Of a DNA stretch of 64,000 nucleotides, positions 1 to 10,210 are shown one piece after another. The translations under genes and the position numbers were made by a program. The stretch covers positions 15,004,854 to 15,068,853 of the forward strand of contig CP093830.1 of NCBI GenBank assembly GCA_033063855.1. The letters run 5' to 3'. Under the pieces are notes generated by a model. It saw nothing but the letters and a program-made list of their open reading frames with translations, was not told where the DNA came from and did not search any database. This stretch comes from Smittia aterrima. Its lineage: Eukaryota; Arthropoda; Insecta; Diptera; Chironomidae. The stretch's first letter is position 1. Every line of letters starts with the position of its first letter.

Positions 1-1245
1 TTAGATGTTGGTTTGAAAAAGTATTTTGTTTTTACCATTCGAAGGATATTTGATAGAAAAACTCTTCAAACTTACTTACAAAAATTTAAAATTCAGATGA
101 AAACAAAACTGATTATTTTCTTCGACGGCTTAGTTTACAGAAATTGCTCAGCTTACTATCAAACTTCGATAACCTAAGGAGAGTAATTATTCTCATTTTT
201 TTTTCGGATAAACATTTTTAAATTGATTTTTTAGGACATCTTTTAAGGTTTCTCATGCATTATCAGCAATATAAATGCAATACGAGTACCAGAAAACACT
301 TTGTTACTTCGTTTAAAGAGATATAAGTGTTTCCATCAAGACAAACATACATAATTTGCTCTTCTAATTACATGTGAGTAAATTGATAATATTATCATTA
401 AATATGTATAAGTATGTATAATATCACTTTGGTAATAATTCAGGCGAGCGTGAGCTCTTGATATGTATTGTTACCTTGGTTGTGTCTTACGTTAAGAATA
501 TGTTTCTTATCACGACGGTTTTCTCTCACAAAATCGTCGAGAATTATTAAATAATGAAAATTTCAAACCAAATACCACATGAGTTACGCTGAACCGTCTT
601 CACATCCTAAGATAAATCGGATTTTGGCGGATTGATATGTTTGCGATACCGATGTAAGTCGAGAACAGTTTCACATGTCGTCTCAGTGGTTTCTTAATTG
701 CTATTTGTAAATAATACTTTTTTAGTCAGTGATAGTTGTGTTTGGATGAAATATTTTGTTAAAGTCAATAAACGTGAACGTTCGTTGTTGAACTAATTTT
801 CTAGAGAGAACAAAAAATATTTTAGGTGGACACTGAACAATTTTTCTTCAATGAATTGACTTGTAAAGTTTGCAAAGAATCAAATCATAAGTTCTCTTAT
901 TACTAAGTCTTACTCTAGATTCCTCAATAAATTTAAAACTTATTTACTTATGTCTTGTAGAATGATATGTTCTTGATGAATGGTTTTCTCATTTGTATAT
1001 TCAATAATTGATATTTAATTTTAATCTGTCTTCAGTATTTTGTTTTCATTTTTTGTTTGTTTGTACAATAAAGTTTGCTGCTTTCAAATCAACAGCGCAT
1101 TGAATTAGTTATAAACTTTTGTCTATCAATTTTAAACGATTCTTTAGCTATAGAAAAAGAAGGAATCGACAACATATAAAGCATTGAGATGCAACGAATC
1201 ACATAGTTTCTTATAACAAAAACATAATTAAAAGTTTCAGAGAGT
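1..1245. other. AT-rich non-coding sequence downstream of VAChT
   Basis: I see no credible exon on either strand. Because VAChT sits inside the ChAT transcription unit in animals, this stretch is probably the remainder of ChAT intron 1 plus the VAChT 3' UTR. I looked for the second ChAT coding exon on the minus strand and did not find it, so it should lie beyond base 1. Confidence 0.5.
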
Positions 1246-2997
1246 TTAGTTGAAACCAGATCGGAATGGATTAGCTGCTGCTGGTCTTGTCTGAGCTTGA
1301 GGTTGTTGCTGCTGCTGCTGTTCTTGTCGGAATGGATTAGCGACAGGCTGTTGTGGGAGGCTTCGTTGATTAAGTCCACCTTGCTCTTGATATCCTGGTT
1401 GATATTGTTGACCTCCTTGTTGTTGATAACTGTAGTCATCCTGTTGTTGGTATTGCTGATTCGAATAATCGTATTGCTGATCGAGATTCGTTTCTTGAAC
1501 GCCTGAATCTTCTTGGAACTTTCCATATTCTAAATGATTCTTGTAGTCACCAACAGGCTGTTGATTATGCATTGTGTAGGTTTGATATTCCTTTGAAGGG
1601 GGATCTCCCATCAATATATTTGCTTCGCTCTCGAACGGCTTAAAGTCATAGACATTACTAAGGTATCGCAATACTGGCGCGTATGCAAGATTTGTTATGG
1701 CGATGATAAAGTTCAGTGCAGTGAAGCCGATAATTTCAACAATGCCACCAGCAATAATCGGCCCAACCGCATACGCTAGGGAATATGATATGTCAGCAAT
1801 TGCGTAGATACTTCCATAAACTGATACGTAGCGCGTATCAACGAGATAGCCGAGCATCGGCAACAATGCCGTATCAATTAGAGCGATTCCGAAGCAAATA
1901 ATGCAAATTGGAATCATGAGCATTTTGTAGGATGTTGTGAATGGAATGATGAAGCAACTCAATCCTTCCAAAACGAGTCCAAAAGCAGCCATTCGCCATT
2001 GATGTTGAGGGTAGCGGCGAGCCATCTTTACTGTAATAATCACACCGAGCACGTGAGGGAAAAATGCAGGAAGCCAAATCATTCCGATTTTCCAATTCTC
2101 AGTTGTCATGTTGTCTTCCATCCACAGCGATATCGTTGGTTCGAGGAAGGCAAGTGCAACATTCGACATCATAAGAGCTCCAGCGCAACATGCAATGTAT
2201 GGATCCATCATCAACTGCCAGATTGGAATTGATTCGGGTCGTGGCAGTTTACTATCAGATATTTGCTGCTTAAGTGGTTTCATTACAAGCAGCAACATAA
2301 ATCCATCGAGAAGTGATATGAGTGCGAGAATCAAGAAAGGAACCTCCTTTCCAGCGAATTGATAAAGTGCACCACCAAATGGCGGAGCCACCAAACAACC
2401 GAAACTGATAAAGGCAAGGGCAATGCCTAACGCTTTCGACCTTTCATTTTCTTCTGTGAATCTGTCGGCAATCATAGCTAAGCCGGCTGTATCTGCAAAA
2501 GCTGATCCAACGCCTTGCAGTGATCGTGCAAAGAAGAGAAGTGAATAGCTTCGCCCGCAGGCAAACAGCGATGTCGACAAGAACATGATAATTAAACCAA
2601 TCATCATGGGTATGTCATAACCAATTCTGTCAATGATGGCACCAGAAAATGGATTTACCATTAACTGAACGATTGCTTTTGATGCAAAAAGAACACCGGT
2701 TGCGGAATCTTGTCCATGATGATCTCTCGGATGAGGAGTTGTGGGAGGCAACGATGCGTTTCTCGGCTTGAGACTTTCTAAATATTCTTCTTGGTCTTCC
2801 TCTCCCCACGCTCCAATGTATCTTAGGTAATCTGGAATAATTGGCACGATGACCATGTACAGCATGTTATCTAAAAGCAAAGCTATCGAGACGATAACAA
2901 GAATTAGCTTTCGTTGCATCGTCGGTTCTTGAATCTTTGTCCATAAAACTTCTTTCGCCTCGGCATACTCCATGTTTATGATCGGTAAAGGCGCCAT
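1246..2997 (-). CDS. VAChT: Vesicular acetylcholine transporter (VAChT), intronless
   Basis: A complete 583-codon open frame, close to the usual insect length. It is a 12-TM major-facilitator antiporter that exchanges vesicular protons for cytosolic acetylcholine. TM1 (about residues 30-55) carries the family signature LLLDNMLYMVIVPIIPDYL. The loop after TM2 has a DRIGYD motif. Late in the protein LVDTRYVSVYGSIYAIADIS matches the TM10-11 region with its conserved acidic residue. The cytosolic tail (about 460-583) is Gln-rich with a poly-Q run and holds two NPF tripeptides, one of them eight residues before the stop. The start is the first ATG of the frame, in a CAAAG-ATG context, with a possible 3' splice site just upstream (minus strand gataagacag). 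The gene lies downstream of the first ChAT coding exon on the same strand, as in the conserved nested cholinergic locus. Confidence 0.97.
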   Translation of the reverse strand: MAPLPIINMEYAEAKEVLWTKIQEPTMQRKLILVIVSIALLLDNMLYMVIVPIIPDYLRYIGAWGEEDQEEYLESLKPRNASLPPTTPHPRDHHGQDSATGVLFASKAIVQLMVNPFSGAIIDRIGYDIPMMIGLIIMFLSTSLFACGRSYSLLFFARSLQGVGSAFADTAGLAMIADRFTEENERSKALGIALAFISFGCLVAPPFGGALYQFAGKEVPFLILALISLLDGFMLLLVMKPLKQQISDSKLPRPESIPIWQLMMDPYIACCAGALMMSNVALAFLEPTISLWMEDNMTTENWKIGMIWLPAFFPHVLGVIITVKMARRYPQHQWRMAAFGLVLEGLSCFIIPFTTSYKMLMIPICIICFGIALIDTALLPMLGYLVDTRYVSVYGSIYAIADISYSLAYAVGPIIAGGIVEIIGFTALNFIIAITNLAYAPVLRYLSNVYDFKPFESEANILMGDPPSKEYQTYTMHNQQPVGDYKNHLEYGKFQEDSGVQETNLDQQYDYSNQQYQQQDDYSYQQQGGQQYQPGYQEQGGLNQRSLPQQPVANPFRQEQQQQQQPQAQTRPAAANPFRSGFN

Positions 2998-5900
2998 CTT
3001 TGAAACTGTCTTATCAAATTGCTTCTCTGTTTCGAGCTTCTGTTATTCTCAGTTAATTGCACTCTTTTTGTTTAGCGTTCTGATTGACTCAGCGTTTCGA
3101 TTCGAATCTGTTGTCCTTTTCTCGCTTGATGTATGTTGTCTTTTTATTTTGTGTGAAGTGGCTTATCCGCTAAGGCAACCTTGAGAACACAGAAACAATA
3201 TTTCCGATTAGTTGTTTGTCATTCATCAGTCAGAAAAAATTAATTGTTTTAAAGATTGTTCGCTTCAATATTTTACTCAAAACAGAAAAATGCCAAAACT
3301 TAATCGAGAAAAATTATCGAGAAAAGATATATTTTGGGAACTCCGAGCCAATTTAAGTCTTTAGCTTTTTATGATTGAAATGTTGTTTCTGTGGTTTCGA
3401 GGATGCCATTTAATAATGAAAATGAACGAGATTCATTTTGAGGAAAAAAAACATAGTTGATTCGAGTTTTCCTTTGTTAATACAGCGATTGTCGAAACTC
3501 TTCGCTGTCTCGATATGAATGCTTTGAAAGAAAAATATTTAATCTTACAATATTTGAATGTTTCATTTTTTCAAAAAGATTTTCTTCAACACACATTTCA
3601 ATCATAAAAATTAAACTATTTAAACTTAAAATATTTCGCTCTTGTAATTGTGAATGGGAAACTTTACGTCTCTAACCCTCGCATGAATCTCAATTAGAAA
3701 AATGTAAATTTCTTATAAAAACACGTTCTGGTAAGCTTAGTTTTAATCCTATCGAGTCACTCTTGAACAAATTGGATGGGAAAGCCTCGTGTTTTCGTGG
3801 TGGTTAAACAAAATTCAGAAAAGCCGGCTTAGAAAATTCAAAGTGTAAAAATCCCTCTCGAGAGCTTTGTAAACTTGTTTCCCTGACATTAAAATACAAA
3901 ATCGTTCCATTGAAATTGATTCTTATCAGCATTGTCTTCTTGTCATAATTCATGAGCAAAGTCGAGGATTATTTTGATCATTTCTCCTCTCACTCAACCA
4001 TGAAATACTACGACTTCAATAGTTGGATTTTCTCTTTTGTGCATTGAGGCCCTCGACATGATGTTGAGGGTGTTTAATGAAATGGAAATGTGTAAAGTGG
4101 TTATCGATATTTCTCGTAATTTGTCATTCTTTTCATTGCGATGGGAAAAACCACAACAATGCTTAATAGGAGGAGATCGTGACGAATCATTTTTAGAAAC
4201 AAATCTGCATGTAAGTGTTTTTTCAATTGAATGTATCCTTTCTCATTACTTGATCCAGTTGAAACTACTACCAATTATCTATTTTCAGAAATCATCGTTC
4301 TTGTCTATCGATTTTCAGCCAGCCGTTCTAATTTAACATAAATTACCCTCTCAGTGCCACTCAACCATAAACGTACACACAGAAGTGGAAAAATTAGACA
4401 TGAAAACTTTTTTCTACCCCAAAGAAATCAACGAAAATCATCGACAAAGCGTGTGTGTGCTCGTGAAAGGTCTCGGGCAATAATTTCCAAATCACAATTA
4501 GACACGCAGGGAACAAAAGGTTTGCCTTTTTTAACAAAACTCTGCGAACTTCCAACAGATAACTTTGAAGGTAAGCGAAATTTAATAGACTTTAGTGAAA
4601 GTTGAAACGACTTTCCTTGAAATTATCGATCGCATTGCATCAAACCCCAGGTAACACACAATCTGTTTCACTTTCGATTCGTTCTTCATCAATGTCTGTA
4701 TTAAAATCTCATTAAAAATTCATGCTGAATGAAAACATAACGAGCGAGGGTGGATTCGAGAATATTGTTAAAAATATTTTATATTCTCGATGCGAGAGCA
4801 AGCTTAGCATCGTGTAGAGAATTTCACGCAATCCTGAAAGGGGTGGCAAATGTTTCCCTCTTTATTCACCTATGATTGCATTGCTTTAACCTAAGGCTAT
4901 CACTCCCCATGATTAGGAGGATTCGGTGAAGCAAAAATTTGTGTTTTCAATTATTTTTTTCTTTTTCCAATTGTTTTTTATAAATGCCAATAATATTTAT
5001 TTCGGTTATAAACTTTAAAACGATCAACAGCGGAAATAATTTGCCGGGAAACTTCTAAAGAAGCAGGAAGTTAAAAGTGGACTTTTACTTTTTAAAACTT
5101 ATTCAACTTTCCGTAAAAAGATCAAAGAAGAAACAAATTCTGAAAATATTTTTGTTGTATTATTAATTTTTTTTCCTATTCTCCTCTCACTCCCCTAGAG
5201 TTATATACGTACATATTTGAATTATTTAACAACATTCGTGTGAATATTTTATGAGCAGCCAGACGGTAAAGGGATTTACATTTATGTATACTTTTTCAAC
5301 GGCATCAGCAATCGCGAGGGACAAAAAGTATTTTTCACCCTCCTTAGAAGGTGAAGCACACTAAGACATCACAACTACATAAAAGTGTTTACGAAATACC
5401 CGTAATTTCTCGTTTCAACTCACGAGCACAGCCTGAGGCAATTTTTCTCCGTTCGTTTCTTCATTTAATTTTCCTTTTCGTTACGGTTGCGTGCAGTTGA
5501 GGAAAACAAAAATTTATTCGTTCCATTGTTCGACGAAAAGTTTCTTTGGAACTTTCCTCTAAACTGACAAAAAAAAGTATTTTCAACAAACAGTGTTTGT
5601 TCTTCAGAAATCATCATAAAAGTTTGCTCTAAGTGTCCCTTGAGTATTATTTAGAAAATGAAAGAAATTGAGTTTCTCTGTCAGCTTCTAGCACCTTGAC
5701 ATTTCAGATTTGAACAATATTCCCGTCTCCAAGCTATTTAATATTCGATGAACGACAAATTTAGTTGTTTCAAACAAAAGCGATAGGAAAAACAGCATCA
5801 AAATATTTGTAATGTTTTTAATCAGCTTCTTTATACATTAGCGCCACCCCAACTGAAAATGAGGCAAGAAACCCTCAACAATCTTCCCTCGTTTGCATTT

Positions 5901-6614
5901 GATGTGTTAAGACATTTTCATTTGCCATGGTTTGTATCATTTTCTCTTCTGGTTTGTCAAGGGATCGTGACTTTTATTCTTTATTCACGCGCAGTACTGA
6001 AACAATGATGGGCTTGCAGATAGAGAAACGAAAATAATGATATTACATCATTTCGGGAAGGCAAACACCGTTCGCATAGAGACAGATCGGATAAATAAAC
6101 AAAATAGGAAATATTTGCTTTCGTAAAGGTTTGTGAGGGTGGCCGATGAAAAGAATTCAGAGCAAGTAGCACTCGCTAATTTAATAGCAGGAGAATTTTT
6201 TGCTTGTGTTTAACAATGTCGCTGCCATTCCAATGTTTGTTCATTAAACAATGTTTCTAATTAAATTAACTTGTGTTTGCCACTCATTTGTTGTTGCCTG
6301 TCTTGTAGATCAATGCATTGAATTCCGTTAGCATTGAAGAATTGCGATAGCATTTCTTTCTTAAGTTTTCTCCCGAAAATCAATAAAAAAAAAACTTAGC
6401 TTTTTGTTTTCCATTTTGAGGTAGTACGATGTTAAAATAACTTCATTATGTAATTTTCTATTTAGTGGCTTTCCACTCGAATCGATTTAATTTGGCCCCG
6501 AAAAAAACTTTTTTAATGAAAATTTTGTTTGAGGAAGCTTTTGGGGAAAACATTGAAAGCGAAAATTCAAAGAACTTGAGCCACATCAATCATTGATTTA
6601 TAAAAGTCAATTAC
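2998..6614. other. ChAT first intron / VAChT 5' region
   Basis: A 3.6-kb AT-rich interval between the ChAT exon-1 donor and the VAChT start. Short open frames (for example 4037-4336 and 4354-4605) show no recognisable similarity and no consistent splice context. In other animals ChAT and VAChT messages share a 5' exon and diverge by alternative splicing, so this should be a shared intron. I could not pick out individual regulatory sites. Confidence 0.5.
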
Positions 6615-6804
6615 CTGTATCTGGCATTGACGGAATAGAAATGTTGCCAGGCAATCTATTCGACAGAAATCCACGAATGTTAGTGACGACTTTTTGGGGT
6701 GAGCCTGTGGCGGCCCCGAAAAGCGATCCTCCGAATTTCGTGAACAGCGCGGACGGTGATGATTCACCCGTGGTGTTATTCGAATTTTCCTCTTGTGACG
6801 CCAC
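6615..6804 (-). CDS. ChAT: Choline acetyltransferase, first coding exon (partial gene)
   Basis: The exon encodes 63 residues plus one base, starting MASQEENSNNTTGE and ending SMPDTG at a consensus donor (CAG|GTAA). Its layout follows the insect ChAT N-terminus: MAS start, Ser/Thr-rich stretch, ALF-K block, a GSPQKVVTNIRGFLSNRL block close to what I recall of the Drosophila ChAT N-terminus, and a TG exon junction. ChAT transfers acetyl from acetyl-CoA to choline in the nerve terminal. The catalytic part is not in the window. With VAChT downstream on the same strand this completes the nested cholinergic locus. The ATG is the first of its frame; any upstream UTR exon is unresolved. Confidence 0.88.
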
Positions 6805-7993
6805 TGTGCTTTTCTTTTGAATATTATGTAATCAAATTGTGGTTTTGCGATTGGGATTTTTTCCTTCAAATTTCACTTTTCTTCTTGATATGACTTTTGA
6901 TTCGACTTCTCTTTAAAGCATTTGCAACAGAAAAAAAACTTTTTTCAATATAATTAAAATTTAGATAATTAAACTTTATCACCACTCGTCGAATTTTCTT
7001 TTATATGATAACAATTTTCCACCTCTAACAAAGCTTTATAACATTTTTTCTAAAAGTTTTCCCATTTTTTGTTTTCTAAAATGGTTGCCGTTTTCCACAG
7101 TTATGGACCACCATTTAATATATTTTTGGTCTCCAGTTGTTTCACACACGGATCCGAGAGGATTTGACCTGGTCGCAACGAAATGTAGCTTCTCTCTGAC
7201 TTCCTAAGCAAAATTTTCTTTTCGATGCGAGCACCAACATTCTTACGTTTACCTGGAAAATTCTCGACTATGCGCATGGCAAGTAATGGAAATCTGCACA
7301 TTTCAATTGGAGGAATGTTTGATGATGACGTAAGAGACTTGATAAGTTGTACGCTAAACCTCAATACATTGAAAGCTTGCGGTAACGTAAATACACAAAA
7401 AAGAAAAAGATTTGGAAAGCTCGATTAAGGAGAAAAGAGAAAGGAAAGTGGAAAAGGAAAATTTCATTCATTTAAAGCACAAAGTTATCGATGAAATTAT
7501 TATTCAAGATATAATTTTTCAGAATTTCAAACCCTTTAGAACAATGTGCTTCTCTCACGAAATCTTTATTTGGTTTTGACTTCTCACAATCGCTTAGAAA
7601 GAAGATTAACAAAATAAGTTAAAAAATTGATTTTTTTATGAATGGAATTTTGTGATAAGTTGGAAGAAAAGTTTTCTAAGGGGAAGCGACAAGATGGGAA
7701 TATAAATCGATGAGAACGTGGATCAAATTATAATTCTCCATTTTGTCATACATTAAAGTAAAAGAAATTTAATTGTTTTTTTAAAAAGCATTTTTTTATT
7801 CTCATAATATGAAGTAGCTTTTCTTGCGATATAAAACCTAATTTGATCACTTATGACGGTGCTGTTTGACGAGATCATTCATATTTACAATCGACACACC
7901 GCTATACTAACCATGAGGAAATCATGTTCATTTTTTTCTCGGTTCTACAACAAAATCATAAGAATGAGGCACACATTTATTTTCGAACTGGCT
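6805..7993. other. Intergenic: ChAT upstream region and downstream flank of the resilin-like gene
   Basis: AT-rich sequence that should include the ChAT 5' UTR and promoter (minus strand) and the 3' UTR of the resilin-like gene. Two opposing small frames near 7101-7428 overlap each other and resemble nothing I know. I see no TATA box that I would commit to. Confidence 0.4.
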
Positions 7994-10210
7994 TTAGAGG
8001 TAGGCTCCAGAATCGTCGTAGGCCTGAGGGATCGTTTCAGGTACGCTTGAAAGAGATGGAGAGTCAGATGATGGCCTTCCAGATGCATATCCACCGTCAG
8101 GTGCATATATATTATTTGAGTCTTCGATGCTGCCATCGAAACCTTGTTCACCTCCTGATTCCGCTGGAATAAACATTTGTAGAAACATATTGAATTCAAG
8201 TATTCAAAATTTTACCACTTGGAGCTCCATATGAATTAGATGGTGTTGAAAAGTCGTTTCCGTTCTGCTCACTTGAAGGAGGTCCGTAGCTGTTTGAAGG
8301 AGCAGAAGGAGGAGCATTTCCATTTGACGAAGGTCCTCTGGGAGATCCATTTCCGTTTTGATTTCCGTTTGAAGGTGCACCGTAGTTACTTGAAGGAGCA
8401 GAAGGAGGAGCATTTCCATTTGAAGAAGGTCCTCTGGGATATCCATTTCCGTTTTGAGCTCCGTTTGAAGGTGCACCGTAGTTACTTGAAGGAGCAGAAG
8501 GAGCTGAATAATCATTTCCATTTGCAGAAGGACCTCTTGAATAACCATTTCCATTCCCGTTTTGACGGTTGGAGGGAGGTCCGTAACTGTTTGAAGGTGC
8601 AGATGGTTCACGATTTCCGCCATTTGCTGGACCTTGAGAATAACCGTTGCCATTTCCATTTTGACCATTCGAAGGAGGCCCGTAGTTGCTTGAAGGAGCA
8701 GAAGGCTTGCCGTTTCCATTACCGTTTGGACCTCTGGAGTAGCCATTGCCATTTCCGTTTTGACCTCCGTTTGATGGCGGGCCATAATTGCTTGATGGAG
8801 CCGAAGGCTTACCGTTTCCGTTCATTGGGCCTCGTGAGTAACCGTTGTTATTTCCGTTTTGACCGTTAGAAGGTGGTCCGTAGCTGCTAGAAGGAGTCGA
8901 TGGTACACGATTACCGTTTCCGTTAGCTGCTGGACCTTTTGAATAACCGTTGCCATTTCCATTTTGACCATTTGATGTAGGCCTGTAATTGCTTGAAGGA
9001 GCAGAAGGCTTGCCGTTTCCATTACCGTTTGGACCTCCGTTTGATGGCGGGCCATAATTGCTTGATGGAGTCGAAGACTTTCCGTTTCCATTCATTGGGC
9101 CCCGTGAGTAACCGTTGCCATTTCCGTTTTGACCGTTAGAAGGAGGTCCGTAACTGCTAGAAAGAGCTGATGATGCTCGATTAACATTTCCGTTATTTGC
9201 TGGACCTTGAGAATAACCGTTGCCATTTCCATTTTGACCATTCGAAGGAGGCCCGTAGTTGCTTGAAGGAGCAGAACTTGGACGATTTCCATTAGTTGCA
9301 GGACCTCTGGAGTAGCCATTTCCATTTTGACCACCGTTTGCTGGTGGACCATAATTGCTTGATAGAGCCGAAGATTTACCGTTTCCGTTCATTGGGCCTC
9401 GTGAGTAACCGTTGCCATTTCCGTTTTGACCGTTAGAAGGAGGTCCGTAACTGCTAGAAGGAGTCGATGGTGCACGATTACCATTTCCGTTAGCTGCTGG
9501 ATTTTTTGAATAACCGTTGCCATTTCCATTTTGACCATTCGAAGGAGGCCCGTAGTTGCTTGAAGGAGCAGAACTTGGACGATTTCCATTAGTTGCAGGA
9601 CCTCTGGAGTAGCCATTGCCATTTCCATTTTGACCACCGTTTGCTGGTGGACCATAATTGCTTGATGGAGCCGAAGGCTTACCGTTTCCGTTCATTGGGC
9701 CTCGTGAGTAACCATTTCCGTTTGAAGATGATCCAAAATTGCTCGATATTTTCGAGAGTTCACGAGAATTCTCTTGATTTTCAGGAGCGCCATAACTGCT
9801 TGATGGAGTCATTGGGTTCTCATATCCGTTTCCATTTTGACCATTTTCAGGAACTCCATACTGACTTGATGGAATTCCTGTTTTAAAAATGAAGTCATAT
9901 AATCAAACAATGAGACTAACTATTTGAGTCTTACCCGCTGGCGGAGGATCGTAGCTTGTAGAAGGACTGTTTCCATACGATGGTGATAGCGAGTCATCTT
10001 CATTAGACCCTACACTTCCCAAATCTGGCGTTCCATAGCTAGTGCTTGGTGGCAAATAATTTCTTCCGGGAGCAGGAATTTCGCAAACTACCGAAGCTAC
10101 ACCATACAAAATTAGCCATGAACTCTTGAAATACAAAACATTTCGAAGTTTCAGTATAAAGTTGTCATTCTTGAAGTAAATAAACTCACAGCTAAAGTGA
10201 AAAACTTCAT
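7994..10210 (-). CDS. Resilin-like elastic cuticle protein without chitin-binding domain
   Basis: Four exons in transcript order: 10190-10210, 9935-10124, 8216-9877, 7994-8163; 680 residues, all junctions in frame. The tiny first exon encodes MKFFTLA, typical of cuticle genes, and the next completes a signal peptide ending near VASVVC. The mature start (IPAPGRNYLPPSTSYGTP) resembles the N-terminus of fly pro-resilin. The large exon is an array of about 30-residue units of the form PSAPSSNYGPPSNGQNGNGN followed by GYSRGP, rich in Gly, Asn, Pro, Ser and evenly spaced Tyr, as expected for a rubber-like protein cross-linked through dityrosine. The last exon has one GYASGRP, echoing the C-terminal repeats of resilin. 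No Rebers-Riddiford (RR-2) domain is present and the last intron is only 52 bp. An alternative is an Asn-rich cuticle glycoprotein. Confidence 0.85.
8821..9720. repeat. Higher-order tandem repeat inside the resilin-like gene
   Basis: The marker ttcattgggc plus a tcgtgagtaacc-like continuation recurs at 8821, 9091, 9388 and 9691, spacings of 270, 297 and 303 bp. Each long unit contains about three of the basic 80-100-bp modules in a fixed order. The array therefore grew by duplicating three-module blocks and not only single modules. Repeats this regular give open frames in the other phases; these are not genes. Confidence 0.8.

Noticed and set aside
1089..1526. Open frame antisense or shifted to the VAChT 3' end
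   Set aside because: Overlaps the real VAChT frame and its Gln-rich codon repeats; no similarity of its own.
4037..4605. Two plus-strand open frames in the ChAT intron
   Set aside because: No domain, no splice context, composition like the surrounding AT-rich DNA.
7101..7428. Opposing small open frames upstream of ChAT
   Set aside because: They overlap on both strands, one lacks an ATG start, and neither matches a known protein.
8204..9886. Met/Leu-rich and His/Phe-rich open frames across the resilin-like repeats
   Set aside because: Shadows of the periodic coding repeat in the other phases and on the other strand.
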